From assembly GCF_020164535.1 (NCBI RefSeq), contig NZ_JAIQZC010000001.1:1116001-1180000 (forward strand): 64,000 nucleotides of DNA, given 5' to 3'. Below are positions 25,124 to 34,588 of this stretch, piece after piece (within the stretch, counting starts at the first letter, position 1; each line of letters starts with the position of its first letter). The stretch is from Psychroflexus montanilacus. Its GTDB lineage: Bacteria > Bacteroidota > Bacteroidia > Flavobacteriales > Flavobacteriaceae. The position numbers and the translations under genes were made by a program. The notes below the pieces were generated by a model. It was not told the DNA's origin, made no database searches, and was given only the letters and a program-made list of their open reading frames with translations.

Positions 25124-27532
25124 ATGAAAGCACTTATTGCCATCTCCATTTTATTGTTCGCTTCATCACTACAGGGGCAAGACTTCGAGACTTTAAAAGA
25201 CAAAGACAACCTGACTAAACAAGAAGGTTTCTTTGATTTCTGGTATTCGCAAAAAGAGGATAAAATTTATTTAAAGGTCAATCAACTCGATCAGGAATTC
25301 ATATATGTACATTCCTTAACCAGTGGTTTAGGTTCCAATGACATTGGTTTGGATCGAGGACAGCTAGGTGGTACAGCCATAGTAAAATTTCAGCGTGCGG
25401 GACATAAGTTGCTGTTAGTTCAGCCCAATCAAGATTATAGAGCAAATACTGATAATGAGCTGGAAAAAAGAAGCGTTGAGCAGGCTTTTGCAAAATCCGT
25501 ATTGCATGGTTTCAAAATTGAAGAAGAAAAGGACGGATCATTTCTTATCGACTTTACTCTTTTTTTGATGCAGGATGCGCACGGGGTTTCCAAACGTTTG
25601 AAACAACAAAAACAAGGTAGCTATAAACTGGACCAAAGCAAAAGTGCTCTGGCGATGCAACGTACCAAAGCCTTTCCAAAAAACACAGAATTTGAAGCCC
25701 TCCTCACTTTCTCTGGTGATGCTGAAGGCAGGAACGTTTATTCGGTTGCCCCTGATGCTTCCAACCTGACTGTGACGCAGCATCACAGCTTTGTGCAGTT
25801 ACCAGATGAGGGCTACGAGCCTCGCCTATTTGACCCCCAGAGCGGGTCGATATCTATTTCCTATCAGGATTATGCCACACCCATTTATGAACCGTTGACT
25901 AAGCGCTACAGCATTCGTCATCGTTTAGAGAAAAAGAATCCCGAGGCTAAAGTTAGCGAAGCTAAAGAACCCATCGTTTATTATCTCGATCCAGGTACGC
26001 CAGAACCTGTTAAATCTGCTTTGCTTGAGGGTGCCAAATGGTGGGACCAGGCTTTTGAGGGCATTGGATATAAGAATGCTTTTCAAGTAAAAGTGCTTCC
26101 TGCCGATGCAGATCCTATGGATTTACGTTACAATATGATCCAATGGGTTCACCGGTCTACGCGAGGCTGGAGTTATGGCGCCAGCGTAGTAGATCCGCGT
26201 ACAGGTGAAATTCTGAAAGGCCATGTTAGTTTAGGCAGCCTAAGGATTCGTCAGGACTTTATGATTGCTCAGGCTTTGATGAATCGCCCTTTTGAAACAT
26301 CTGATGAGAATTACGAGCCAATGCTGGAGATGGCCTTGGCTAGAATACGTCAGTTGTCTGCTCATGAGGTGGGACACACCCTCGGTTTTGCTCATAATTT
26401 TGCTGCGAGTGCTAATGCAGATGCCAGCGTGATGGATTATCCACATCCCAACCTAAAACTTGAAGATAATCAAATAGACTTTTCTGAAGCTTATGACACC
26501 AGTATTGGAGAGTGGGACAAATTAACCGTGGCTTATAGCTATGGAGATCCTAACACCAATCAAACGGAAAAGCAATATTTAGATTCCATTTTGAAAAGTG
26601 CCCGAAATAAAGGCTTACAATTCATTAGCGATACCGATGCAAGAGCTAAGGGAGGAGCACATGCTTATGCCCACTTGTGGGATAACGGCAAGGAGGCTTC
26701 CAAAGAATTAAACAGAGTATTGGAACTCCGCAAAATGGCTATAGCTAATTTTTCTGAAGACAACATCAAAACAGGTGAAGCCTATTCTGTTCTGGAAGAT
26801 GTATTTGTGCCTTTGTATTTTTACCATCGCTATCAAACTGAAGCCACTTCAAAATTAATTGGCGGTTTGGATTACAACTACGCGACCAAAGGTGATGATT
26901 TAAAAATTGTGGAAAGCATTTCAAAATCTGATCAAAAAAAGGCACTTAAGGCCATACTAAAGACCCTGGATGCAGAAACTCTGGCTGTTCCTGAACGTAT
27001 TTTGGATTTATTCCCACCACGTGCATTTGGGCATTCCAGAAGCAGGGAGTCTTTCAAAAGCAACACCGGTATCAGTTTTGATGCTTTAGGCGCCGCTGCT
27101 ACAGCCAGTGATATGACTTTAGGTTTATTACTTCACCCTGATCGGGCTAACCGACTGATTCAGCAGAAAGCTTTAGACTCTTCAAATTTAGGCTTGGAAG
27201 AGGTGTTGGAGGAGTTGATCAAAAGCACCTTCGGCAAAGCAAACAAGTCGGATTACAAAATGGAAGTACAGAACAGTATCAGCTTCAACGTCTTGAAACA
27301 CATGATGAATCTTTCTGCCAGCAATAATAGTATCCCTCAAACCAAAGCCATTGTAAATTCAACTTTAAGAGATTTAAAAAAAGATTTTAGTAAGATCGAT
27401 TCAGATATCTCAGATGAACTGCTTTATAGAATTGAAAAATTCATGAAGAAACCCGAAAAATTTGAAGTTATTCCATCTCCCAAGATCCCAGACGGAAGTC
27501 CTATTGGAAGCTTTGAATGTCTGAATGAGTGA
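25124..27532 (+). CDS. Secreted zinc-dependent metalloprotease (DUF5117-type met-zincin)
   Basis: An 802-residue secreted protein with signal peptide MKALIAISILLFASSLQGQ. The long N-terminal half carries the beta-rich region typical of DUF5117/DUF5118 proteins, including KDNLTKQEGFFDFWYSQKED. The catalytic motif HEVGHTLGFAHNFAAS at about residues 413-428 is a met-zincin HExxHxxGxxH, and VMDYPHPN follows as the methionine turn. The C-terminal part is helical, as in the family. The enzyme should be a periplasmic or outer-membrane associated protease. The gene is monocistronic; its stop is followed by 343 bases without a gene. Confidence 0.9.
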   Translation: MKALIAISILLFASSLQGQDFETLKDKDNLTKQEGFFDFWYSQKEDKIYLKVNQLDQEFIYVHSLTSGLGSNDIGLDRGQLGGTAIVKFQRAGHKLLLVQPNQDYRANTDNELEKRSVEQAFAKSVLHGFKIEEEKDGSFLIDFTLFLMQDAHGVSKRLKQQKQGSYKLDQSKSALAMQRTKAFPKNTEFEALLTFSGDAEGRNVYSVAPDASNLTVTQHHSFVQLPDEGYEPRLFDPQSGSISISYQDYATPIYEPLTKRYSIRHRLEKKNPEAKVSEAKEPIVYYLDPGTPEPVKSALLEGAKWWDQAFEGIGYKNAFQVKVLPADADPMDLRYNMIQWVHRSTRGWSYGASVVDPRTGEILKGHVSLGSLRIRQDFMIAQALMNRPFETSDENYEPMLEMALARIRQLSAHEVGHTLGFAHNFAASANADASVMDYPHPNLKLEDNQIDFSEAYDTSIGEWDKLTVAYSYGDPNTNQTEKQYLDSILKSARNKGLQFISDTDARAKGGAHAYAHLWDNGKEASKELNRVLELRKMAIANFSEDNIKTGEAYSVLEDVFVPLYFYHRYQTEATSKLIGGLDYNYATKGDDLKIVESISKSDQKKALKAILKTLDAETLAVPERILDLFPPRAFGHSRSRESFKSNTGISFDALGAAATASDMTLGLLLHPDRANRLIQQKALDSSNLGLEEVLEELIKSTFGKANKSDYKMEVQNSISFNVLKHMMNLSASNNSIPQTKAIVNSTLRDLKKDFSKIDSDISDELLYRIEKFMKKPEKFEVIPSPKIPDGSPIGSFECLNE

Positions 27533-27875
27533 TCTTTAGGAATTTAACCTTTAAAATACGATAGCAAATGATTAATTAAGATGTCAAAATCAGTAAATAC
27601 TAAATTTAGCTAAATCATGTATGATAAAACTCTTTTAATTTTTAGGTAAAATAAAATCGAAACCCAAATCTATTTGAAAGTAGTGAAAGTTCAATCCAAT
27701 TTAAATCGTAAACAATGATCAAACTTATCCTGTAAGTTGTATGTTATGTTTTAAAATAAATGAACTCGAAGTATACCGAATCTTTCTATTTTTAATTAAC
27801 GTTTTACTATCATAAACACAACCATCTCTAGGTGGATTAAGCTGTAACATTACACATAATCTAAAAACAAAAGAT
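27533..27875. other. Intergenic region without recognised gene
   Basis: This AT-rich stretch of 343 bases lies between the metalloprotease and the fasciclin gene on the same strand. I find neither a convincing terminator hairpin nor a strong TAnnTTTG promoter. Reading upstream of the fasciclin ATG in frame a TAG is met at 27828-27830 with no alternative ATG/GTG/TTG start, so no hidden signal peptide precedes that gene. Confidence 0.5.
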
Positions 27876-28283
27876 ATGAATATTGTAGAGACAGCCGTAA
27901 ATCACGGATCATTCAACACATTGGTTACAGCTGTAAAAGCTGCTGAATTAGTAGATACTTTAAGCGGAAAAGGCCCCTTTACAGTATTTGCTCCACTAGA
28001 CGATGCATTCGCTGCATTGCCAGAAGGAACTGTAGAGACTTTGGTAAAACCAGAAAATAAAGAAAAACTGCAAGGCATTCTTACTTACCATGTTATTGTT
28101 GGTAAAGTTATGTCAAGCGACCTTACAGATGGAATGAAAGCGAAGACAGTCAACGGTGAAGAGGTGACTATTCATCTTAAAGACGGCAAAGTACTTGTAA
28201 ACGGAGCTGAAGTAGTTCTAGCTGATGTTGAAACGGACAATGGAGTTGTTCACGCCATCAACAAAGTGATCATGCCTTCTTAA
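27876..28283 (+). CDS. Fasciclin domain protein without signal peptide
   Basis: A 135-residue protein that consists of a single fasciclin (FAS1) domain. The conserved motifs are [18 protein letters not shown] (H1-type) and YHVIVGK, with [11 protein letters not shown] at the end. FAS1 domains act in cell adhesion or surface association. No signal peptide is present and an in-frame stop upstream excludes a longer start, which is unusual for the family. A secreted paralogue sits at 58436. Either this protein is cytoplasmic or leaves by an unknown route. A strong terminator follows. Confidence 0.9.
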   Translation: MNIVETAVNHGSFNTLVTAVKAAELVDTLSGKGPFTVFAPLDDAFAALPEGTVETLVKPENKEKLQGILTYHVIVGKVMSSDLTDGMKAKTVNGEEVTIHLKDGKVLVNGAEVVLADVETDNGVVHAINKVIMPS

Positions 28284-28305
28284 GTAAAGAAAAAACTTGA
28301 AAATT

Positions 28306-28331
28306 AAAACCTGCTTCTGCAGGTTTTTTTT
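28306..28331 (+). terminator. Rho-independent terminator after the fasciclin gene
   Basis: AAAACCTGC and GCAGGTTTT form a 9-bp stem with a TTCT loop followed by a T run, 22 bases after the stop codon at 28283. Confidence 0.9.
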
Positions 28332-28401
28332 ATACTTGAAAGTCTTAGGTTCAACTTTAATATTAAATAGGTAAACCAATCTTCAAATACAATTTTTTAA
28401 A

Positions 28402-28432
28402 CAAAAAAAGCCTCACATTGCTGTGAAGCTTT
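28402..28432 (-). terminator. Terminator after tRNA-fMet
   Basis: On the minus strand, AAGC-A-TCACA type arms (28408-28417 with 28422-28431) form an interrupted 9-bp stem with a 4-base loop, followed by seven T. It lies 8 bases after the tRNA 3' end. Confidence 0.7.
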
Positions 28433-28439
28433 CTCGTAG

Positions 28440-28512
<73 letters not shown>

Positions 28513-28555
28513 ATATATATTTTTAATATGTTTTAGAACTTTCTTATTCTTAACT

Positions 28556-28628
28556 CTCGAACCTGTGTCCGCCTTAGGCGGATAGGAGCCTAAGAGCTAC
28601 TCCCTATACTTCGGGACTCTACCCCGCG
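28556..28628 (-). pseudogene. Broken initiator tRNA copy interrupted by palindromes
   Basis: The minus strand starts CGCGGGGTAGAG like the intact tRNA-fMet next to it, and also shares its upstream TATATCGCGG. It keeps GTAGCTC of the D arm and GGTTCGAG of the T arm. The D loop is replaced by TCCCGAAGTATAGGGA (28601-28616) and the anticodon region by the palindrome TCCGCCTAAGGCGGA (28568-28582). The 3' acceptor half is absent, so it cannot be a functional tRNA. Confidence 0.75.
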
Positions 28629-28704
28629 ATATAAGTTTTACTTTCTCGTTATCGGACTGCAAATATAAGTCGAATTATCAATTCCACAAAACAAAATTTG
28701 AATT

Positions 28705-28887
28705 TTATTGCTCAATATCTTCAGCACGGAATTCTTGAAGTTCTTCGTCTTCAAAACGAACTGTCACTTGAATGGGATTACAGCAGACTTCGCAATCCTC
28801 TATGTAAGTCTGCTGCCTCACTGAAGGATCTAACAACATGCTGATGTCTTCCCAGCAATATGGACATTGGAAGTGATGCTCAAACAT
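28705..28887 (-). CDS. CPXCG motif-containing cysteine-rich protein
   Basis: A 60-residue protein with FQCPYCWEDISML near the N-terminus and a second pair, CEVCCNPIQV, forming a zinc ribbon typical of the CPXCG family. This small protein is widespread in marine proteobacteria and Bacteroidota with no assigned function. The start codon overlaps the TolC-like stop by one base, so it is translated from the end of the efflux operon. No other domain is seen. Confidence 0.88.
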   Translation of the reverse strand: MFEHHFQCPYCWEDISMLLDPSVRQQTYIEDCEVCCNPIQVTVRFEDEELQEFRAEDIEQ

Positions 28888-30224
28888 TAAAAGTCAATGT
28901 TTAAAAGTTGACCAGTAAGCTGTAACAATTGAAGTTCTGCAATTTTCGCATCGTATTTTGCTAAGTTTTTACTGGTTTGAGCGTTTATAAGATTAATTTG
29001 AGCCTGCCTAAATTCAATAGAAGTAATCTGCCCTATATTGAATTGTTCTTTTGAACGATCAAAATTATTTTGATTGGTAATCACATTTTGCTCCTGTAAC
29101 TCATAAATGTACAGGCGATTCTTGTAATTATTGAAAGCATTGGATATATCTCTCTTTACCTGAAACTTGATTTGGTCTTTTAGGACCTCCTGAGTTTTGT
29201 AACCTACCTTTGCATTTTGAACTCTTACTGCAGTCTGTCCACCATCAAATAAATTCCAGGACAAACTCACCCCCGCAGAAACACCTTCTGTAGTCTGAAC
29301 AGAACCAGGAAAGAAAGGGGACTCTGGACTTATATTTCTATTCCAGCCATAAGAGCCAAACAAATCAATTTGAGGGAAATAACCGGCTCTGCTGATTTTG
29401 ATATCATAATCACTTATGGTTAGATTCCTTTCAATTTTTAAAACCGATACATTATTTTCTTCCGCTTCTTCTATGTATTCAGAAATAAGTAATTCTGGAA
29501 TGAATTTCACCAAGGTATCTACTTTGAATTCAGATTCAAATTCTGTATTTAAAATCAGCATTAAATCTCGTCGGGTATTTTCTAGATTTTGTCTTTCATC
29601 AATAAGATTAATACTATCGTTGGCGGCATCTACTTCCGCGTTAAGCGCTACAAGCTTGGAACTTTGACCAAATTCAAACTGATAATTGGAGCGCTTCACC
29701 CTATCGTTGGATATTTCCATAGTTTGCTCAAGGATTTGAACATTTTCGTATAGTCGAGCGACTTCATAATACACCGTAAACATTTGGATAAGGGTATTTT
29801 CAATAGTCTCCCTCACCTCAAGTTCTGAAAGATTGTATTGTTCTTTTAAGCTTTTGTAGTTATATAAACGTCCAAGACCATCAAAAACTGTGTAATTCAA
29901 ATCCAGACTCGCTCTGTAGCTTTGGGTTTCCAGGTCATTTTGATCCAATGGTTCTCGACCTTCAATTTCTGCTAAACGATCCTGCAAACTAAAGTCATAT
30001 CCGAAATTTGAAGATAAAGTTGGTAAATATCCGGAATTTAAGATCCCTTGATTATTATCAGCAATTTCCAGGTCATTTTCAGATACTTCAATATCAAAAT
30101 TCTTTTTCAGTACCAGATCAATAGCCTCACTTTTATTTAACAATGTGTCTTTTCGAGTCTCCTGCGCAAACATGAATGTACTGCACAAAACAAAAAAGAT
30201 CACTAGTTTATTCCTCATTCTCAT
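28887..30224 (-). CDS. TolC family outer membrane efflux protein
   Basis: A 445-residue outer membrane factor with a signal peptide (MRNKLVIFFVLCSTFMFAQ) and two repeats of the OEP domain. Long helices alternate with short beta segments (for example ASLDLNYTVFDGLG at about 88-101 and VSLSWNLFDGGQTA at about 310-323). TolC-like trimers form the exit duct of tripartite efflux pumps. The gene overlaps the RND permease gene by 17 bases, so all three pump parts are co-expressed. A second start two codons downstream (MRNK) is equally possible. Confidence 0.93.
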   Translation of the reverse strand: MRMRNKLVIFFVLCSTFMFAQETRKDTLLNKSEAIDLVLKKNFDIEVSENDLEIADNNQGILNSGYLPTLSSNFGYDFSLQDRLAEIEGREPLDQNDLETQSYRASLDLNYTVFDGLGRLYNYKSLKEQYNLSELEVRETIENTLIQMFTVYYEVARLYENVQILEQTMEISNDRVKRSNYQFEFGQSSKLVALNAEVDAANDSINLIDERQNLENTRRDLMLILNTEFESEFKVDTLVKFIPELLISEYIEEAEENNVSVLKIERNLTISDYDIKISRAGYFPQIDLFGSYGWNRNISPESPFFPGSVQTTEGVSAGVSLSWNLFDGGQTAVRVQNAKVGYKTQEVLKDQIKFQVKRDISNAFNNYKNRLYIYELQEQNVITNQNNFDRSKEQFNIGQITSIEFRQAQINLINAQTSKNLAKYDAKIAELQLLQLTGQLLNIDF

Positions 30225-33200
30225 GTGCTTTTTCTTCTTGTTGTTCTTTATAAGCTCTTTCTAAAGTGACTCTGTCGGCTACTTCGCCTTTTGGAATCCA
30301 TTTGACACCTAGCTTGATGTAATTGCTTATGGATAAGAAAATAGGCAGTAGTATAAGCGTAAGTACAGTGGCAATTCCAATACCATAAGCAATGGAAATG
30401 GCCATAGGTTTTAAAAACTGAGCCTGACGACTTTTTTCGAAAATCAAAGGCGCCAAACCAGCGATAGTGGTTAATGATGTGAGGAAAATAGCTCTAAATC
30501 TTGATTTTCCAGCATTAAAGATAGCTTCATCAAAAGAAAGTCCATCTCGAATATTATTATTAAATCGACCAATAAGCACCAAGCCGTCATTCACCATAAT
30601 ACCAATAAGAGCAATAATTCCTAAAGCAGACAAAACATTAATTGGAAATCCATGAATATAATGTCCCCAGGCAACGCCTATAATACTGAAGGGAACCAAA
30701 AGCAGAAGAATAAGCGGTTGACTGTAGCTTCTAAAGGTGAAGGCTATTGTAGCGTAAATCAAAAATAAGACGATGGGTAATACGCCTTTAGCTGAATTTG
30801 TTAGCTTACCGGCTTCCCGATTTTGTCCTTCGTAAGACACAGAAAGCGACTGGTATTTATTCAACAGGTCTGGCATAATATTGGTTCTAATATCTCCAAG
30901 AATTTCAGTTGAGCTCCCGTTGGGATCCTCCATATCTGCAGTCACCTGAATTTCCCTCAATCCATCTAAATGGCTTATTGACTCAGTTCCTCGTATAATT
31001 TCATAAGTAGCGATTTCAGAAAAAGGCACTCTATTTCCTGAAGGTGTCGTTAAGCGCATATCTTCAAGATTGGAGATGGAAGATCTGTTTTCCAGATCAT
31101 ACCTTACCCAAACTCGAATTTCGTCTTGCCCTCTTTGAAAACGCTGTGCAGATGCTCCAAAAAATCCATTTCTTACCTGACGCATAACTTCAGATAAATC
31201 TAGACCTAAAGCAAAAGCATTGTCTTTTAAGGTGATGTCTATTTCCTTGATGCCTTCCGGATCGGTATCAGTAACATCTTTGAGTAGTGGATTATCTTCC
31301 ATTTCCTTCTTCAGGTCTTCTTTTGCAGCCTGCAATTCCTGAATGTTATTTCCAAGCAGAGACACTGAAACTGGCGAACCACCAAAATTTCCCCCAGAAC
31401 CAAAAGTTAGATTTTCCACGCCCAGGACAGTTCCCGCTTCATCCCTTATGGCATTGGTTATTTCTGGGGATGAAAAATCACGCTCCTCACCTGGCAGTAG
31501 GTTTACCTGTAAGGAAGCTTTATTATTTCCAGGGCCTACACGTTTTATGATATTTTCTACAACCTGTTTATTTCCAGACTGGCGCTTTGTAAAATCTTCA
31601 TTAACTCTCCAGGCTGCTTTTTCGATGTAAGAAATAATAGAATCTGTTTTAGCAGGATTCACACCTTCAGCCATAAGCAAATCTATAGAAACTCTGTCAC
31701 TTGCTATACTGGGAAACAAAGTAATCCTTACAATGTTACCACCTATCGCCCCTATGGTAATAATGAATAAAGCCACGATAATGGCCAAGGAAAAGATTTG
31801 ATTTTTGAGTGAAAATCTGAGTATAGGGGCATAGAACCTGTCTCTCAGGTACCTCATGATTTTATCCCCAACCTTATTGACAGATCTTAGCTTTCCAAAG
31901 GCTCTGCTGAAGAAATTCTTTTTTTCATTTTTAATATCTGCATCTTTTACCAAGGCTTTAGAATGTGCTATATGAGCGGGGAGAATAATAAAAGCTTCAA
32001 CCAGAGAAACCACTAAAGTTAAAATCACAACTGTTGACACTTCACTAAAAAACTCTCCAATCCTACTTTCCAAAAACAGGAAGGTCACAAAAGCTAAAAC
32101 GGTAGTAATGATGGCAGAAATGACGGGGGGCAATACCTCCATGGTTCCATCTATGGCAGCTTGAATTGGCTTCTTACCACGCTCATAGTGCTGATAAATA
32201 TTTTCTGAAATTACAATGCCGTCATCCACAAGAATACCAATGACAATGATCATCCCAAAAAGAGAAAGAACATTAATTGTCACGTTAAAGAGTCCTGCAA
32301 AAACAAACATACCTAAAAAGGCAACTGGTAGACCAAACGATACCCAAAAAGCCAGACGCGTATTCAGAAACAAAGACAGAAAGAAGAGTACTAATAGAAT
32401 TCCAACAGCTCCGTTTTCTAGCAATAATTGTGTTCTTTGCTTAAGGGTTATCGAATTATCGCTGACCACATCTAGATGAACGTTGTTGTTCTTATCATTG
32501 AAGTCTTCGACATATGCATTCACTTGATCTGCTGTGGAAATCAGGTCTTCAGAATTGGTGTTGCTTATCGCTATGTTAACAGAGACGTTTCCATTGAAAA
32601 AAGATACATTAGCAGTATCTTCAAATTGATCTTTTACCTCTGCAATGTCTGAAAGCATTACAATATTACCTAAAGAATCAGATCGCACAACAATATCATT
32701 TAAGGCATCTGCGTAATAGTTTCTTTTATTGGCCCTAATCAAATAATCTTCTGCTGAAGTTTTTATTGTACCGCCAGTAGTCAAAATATTGTTTTGAGCA
32801 ACTTTATCCGCTACTTCCTGAAATGTAAGATTGTAGGCTAAAAGCTGGTTTTCTGAAAGTGAAATTTCAATTTCTTCATTTGGAAATCCTGTAATTTCTA
32901 TTTGTGAGATTCCATCCAGTCGTCTCAAATCAGATTCAATTTGATAACTAATGTCTTTCAGTGTTTTCAAGGAAATATCATCACCGGATATCGCAAAATC
33001 TATAGTTTGCCGCACATTTTCCTGCTTGGCAACCACAAGAGGTTCCATACCAACTGGAAAAGTAGGCACCCTGTCTACAGCGTTTTTTACCTCAGTAAGC
33101 ATGACGTCTATATCTTCATCTTGCTCTATCTCAACAGTGATAGATCCGCCACTTTCTCTGGCAACAGAAGTCACCCGGTCTATACCTTCCAGCCCTTTCA

Positions 33201-33414
33201 AGTTATCCTCAATTTTGAGTATAATCCCTTCCTCAATTTCTTCGGGCGCGGAGCCAGGGTAATTCACACTTATCTGAATGATTTTGGAGTCTACAAGCGG
33301 AAAAAAGGAGGATTTCAAACTTAAAGCGCCAGCAATACCAAATATGATAAATGCGAAAATGACCACATTTACGGCGACGTCATATTTTATAAAATAGGAA
33401 ATGAGTTTTCTCAC
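30208..33414 (-). CDS. Efflux RND transporter permease (HAE1/AcrB-like)
   Basis: A 1068-residue inner-membrane pump with twelve predicted helices in the RND pattern: one at the N-terminus, the large periplasmic loop, then six helices, and the repeat. TM4 contains GILVDDGIVISENI with the adjacent aspartates of the proton relay, and the second half has GIMVNDGLVLIGRF at the matching place. Homology to AcrB/heavy-metal RND is evident, though the substrate cannot be told. It lies 10 bases after the adaptor gene and overlaps the TolC-like gene by 17 bases. Likely exports toxic hydrophobic compounds. Confidence 0.95.
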   Translation of the reverse strand: MRKLISYFIKYDVAVNVVIFAFIIFGIAGALSLKSSFFPLVDSKIIQISVNYPGSAPEEIEEGIILKIEDNLKGLEGIDRVTSVARESGGSITVEIEQDEDIDVMLTEVKNAVDRVPTFPVGMEPLVVAKQENVRQTIDFAISGDDISLKTLKDISYQIESDLRRLDGISQIEITGFPNEEIEISLSENQLLAYNLTFQEVADKVAQNNILTTGGTIKTSAEDYLIRANKRNYYADALNDIVVRSDSLGNIVMLSDIAEVKDQFEDTANVSFFNGNVSVNIAISNTNSEDLISTADQVNAYVEDFNDKNNNVHLDVVSDNSITLKQRTQLLLENGAVGILLVLFFLSLFLNTRLAFWVSFGLPVAFLGMFVFAGLFNVTINVLSLFGMIIVIGILVDDGIVISENIYQHYERGKKPIQAAIDGTMEVLPPVISAIITTVLAFVTFLFLESRIGEFFSEVSTVVILTLVVSLVEAFIILPAHIAHSKALVKDADIKNEKKNFFSRAFGKLRSVNKVGDKIMRYLRDRFYAPILRFSLKNQIFSLAIIVALFIITIGAIGGNIVRITLFPSIASDRVSIDLLMAEGVNPAKTDSIISYIEKAAWRVNEDFTKRQSGNKQVVENIIKRVGPGNNKASLQVNLLPGEERDFSSPEITNAIRDEAGTVLGVENLTFGSGGNFGGSPVSVSLLGNNIQELQAAKEDLKKEMEDNPLLKDVTDTDPEGIKEIDITLKDNAFALGLDLSEVMRQVRNGFFGASAQRFQRGQDEIRVWVRYDLENRSSISNLEDMRLTTPSGNRVPFSEIATYEIIRGTESISHLDGLREIQVTADMEDPNGSSTEILGDIRTNIMPDLLNKYQSLSVSYEGQNREAGKLTNSAKGVLPIVLFLIYATIAFTFRSYSQPLILLLLVPFSIIGVAWGHYIHGFPINVLSALGIIALIGIMVNDGLVLIGRFNNNIRDGLSFDEAIFNAGKSRFRAIFLTSLTTIAGLAPLIFEKSRQAQFLKPMAISIAYGIGIATVLTLILLPIFLSISNYIKLGVKWIPKGEVADRVTLERAYKEQQEEKAHENEE

Positions 33415-33424
33415 GGTCTAATAC

Positions 33425-34543
33425 TTACAAAGATTCTTCTTTTTCTACTGAAACTTTCATTCCTGAATAGGCTCCTGGTACAACACCAGATAAAATTTGG
33501 GTTCCGTCTGGAATCCCTTGCACAATAACTTGTTCCTTGTCATAATGCACTGGAGTAATCTCTATCAACCTTAGCAAACCATCTTCCACAGCATACACTT
33601 GAGTCTTATTGATCACAAGTTCACGCGGAATCTGAATAGAATTTTCAATTTCATTTGCATTAATCAAAGCTTCAAGATACATCCCTTCTCTGGCTTCTTC
33701 ATTTTTAAATTGGATGAACACCTGTACACTTTGAGAACTTTGATCGATCTGTGCGTTGATGCGAGTAATTTCACCTTCAAAGGTTTTGCTATTATTGAGT
33801 GATTTCATTTCAACTTCATTGCCTACATCAATGTATTGAATGTAATCTTGCTTCAAAGCAATCATCAATTCATAAACAGACGGATCTACAAATTCACCAA
33901 GTTTTTGACCTGGCCGAACCAGAGTCCCTTCATTCACCAAAGCTTCGGTTAGAATACCATCGAAAGGGGCTCTCAAATTGAACTTAACCAAACGTTCTTC
34001 CAGATTCTTAAGGGCGTAATAATCTGATAAAATGTCTCTGCCTGTAATGAAATAACGCTCTTTGTTATTTTCAAATTCAGGTAACTCAGGAGTTGATGAA
34101 TTCATGCTAAATTCATCCAGATATGTTTTCCATTTTGGATAAATTTCAGGATAATCCAGCCTTAAATCTGGCATAATGGACGACAACGAGCTATATAAAG
34201 CGCTTTTGACTCCCTGTACATTTGCTGCAAATTCTCTATCGTTGATTTGTAGTAGCAACTCACCTTTCCTAAAAGACTGACCTGGCCTAAAACTTTTTGA
34301 ACTCTTCATAAAAACACCTTCCACCTCAGCAAAAATTTCGAATTTATTGAGCGCCCTCACTGTTCCATTGGTAGTTAATCTAACTGGATTAGTCGTGTTT
34401 TCTACTTTGTAAACGATGACAGGTTTTTCAGACTTCACATTCTCAGGCTTGTCCTTCACGTTGCTATCTATGATAAACTTTGCGACGAAAATCGCTAGGA
34501 CAATTAAGAGTACTCCTAGTACGGCTAAAATTATTTTTCTCAT
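33425..34543 (-). CDS. Efflux RND periplasmic adaptor subunit
   Basis: A 372-residue membrane fusion protein with an N-terminal membrane anchor (IILAVLGVLLIVLAIFVAKFI). It shows the usual biotinyl-lipoyl-like halves (FAEVEGVFMKSSKSFRPGQSFRKGELL and NLRAPFDGILTEALVNEGTLVRPGQKL), a short helical hairpin between them and a beta-barrel/membrane proximal region. It is the first gene of the pump operon, 10 bases ahead of the RND permease. An ABC-F gene upstream may share the transcript, since only 45 bases separate them. Confidence 0.93.
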   Translation of the reverse strand: MRKIILAVLGVLLIVLAIFVAKFIIDSNVKDKPENVKSEKPVIVYKVENTTNPVRLTTNGTVRALNKFEIFAEVEGVFMKSSKSFRPGQSFRKGELLLQINDREFAANVQGVKSALYSSLSSIMPDLRLDYPEIYPKWKTYLDEFSMNSSTPELPEFENNKERYFITGRDILSDYYALKNLEERLVKFNLRAPFDGILTEALVNEGTLVRPGQKLGEFVDPSVYELMIALKQDYIQYIDVGNEVEMKSLNNSKTFEGEITRINAQIDQSSQSVQVFIQFKNEEAREGMYLEALINANEIENSIQIPRELVINKTQVYAVEDGLLRLIEITPVHYDKEQVIVQGIPDGTQILSGVVPGAYSGMKVSVEKEESL

Positions 34544-34588
34544 GATGACTTTAAGACCAAGATTAAGGTAAAAGGTTTAAGGCGAATT

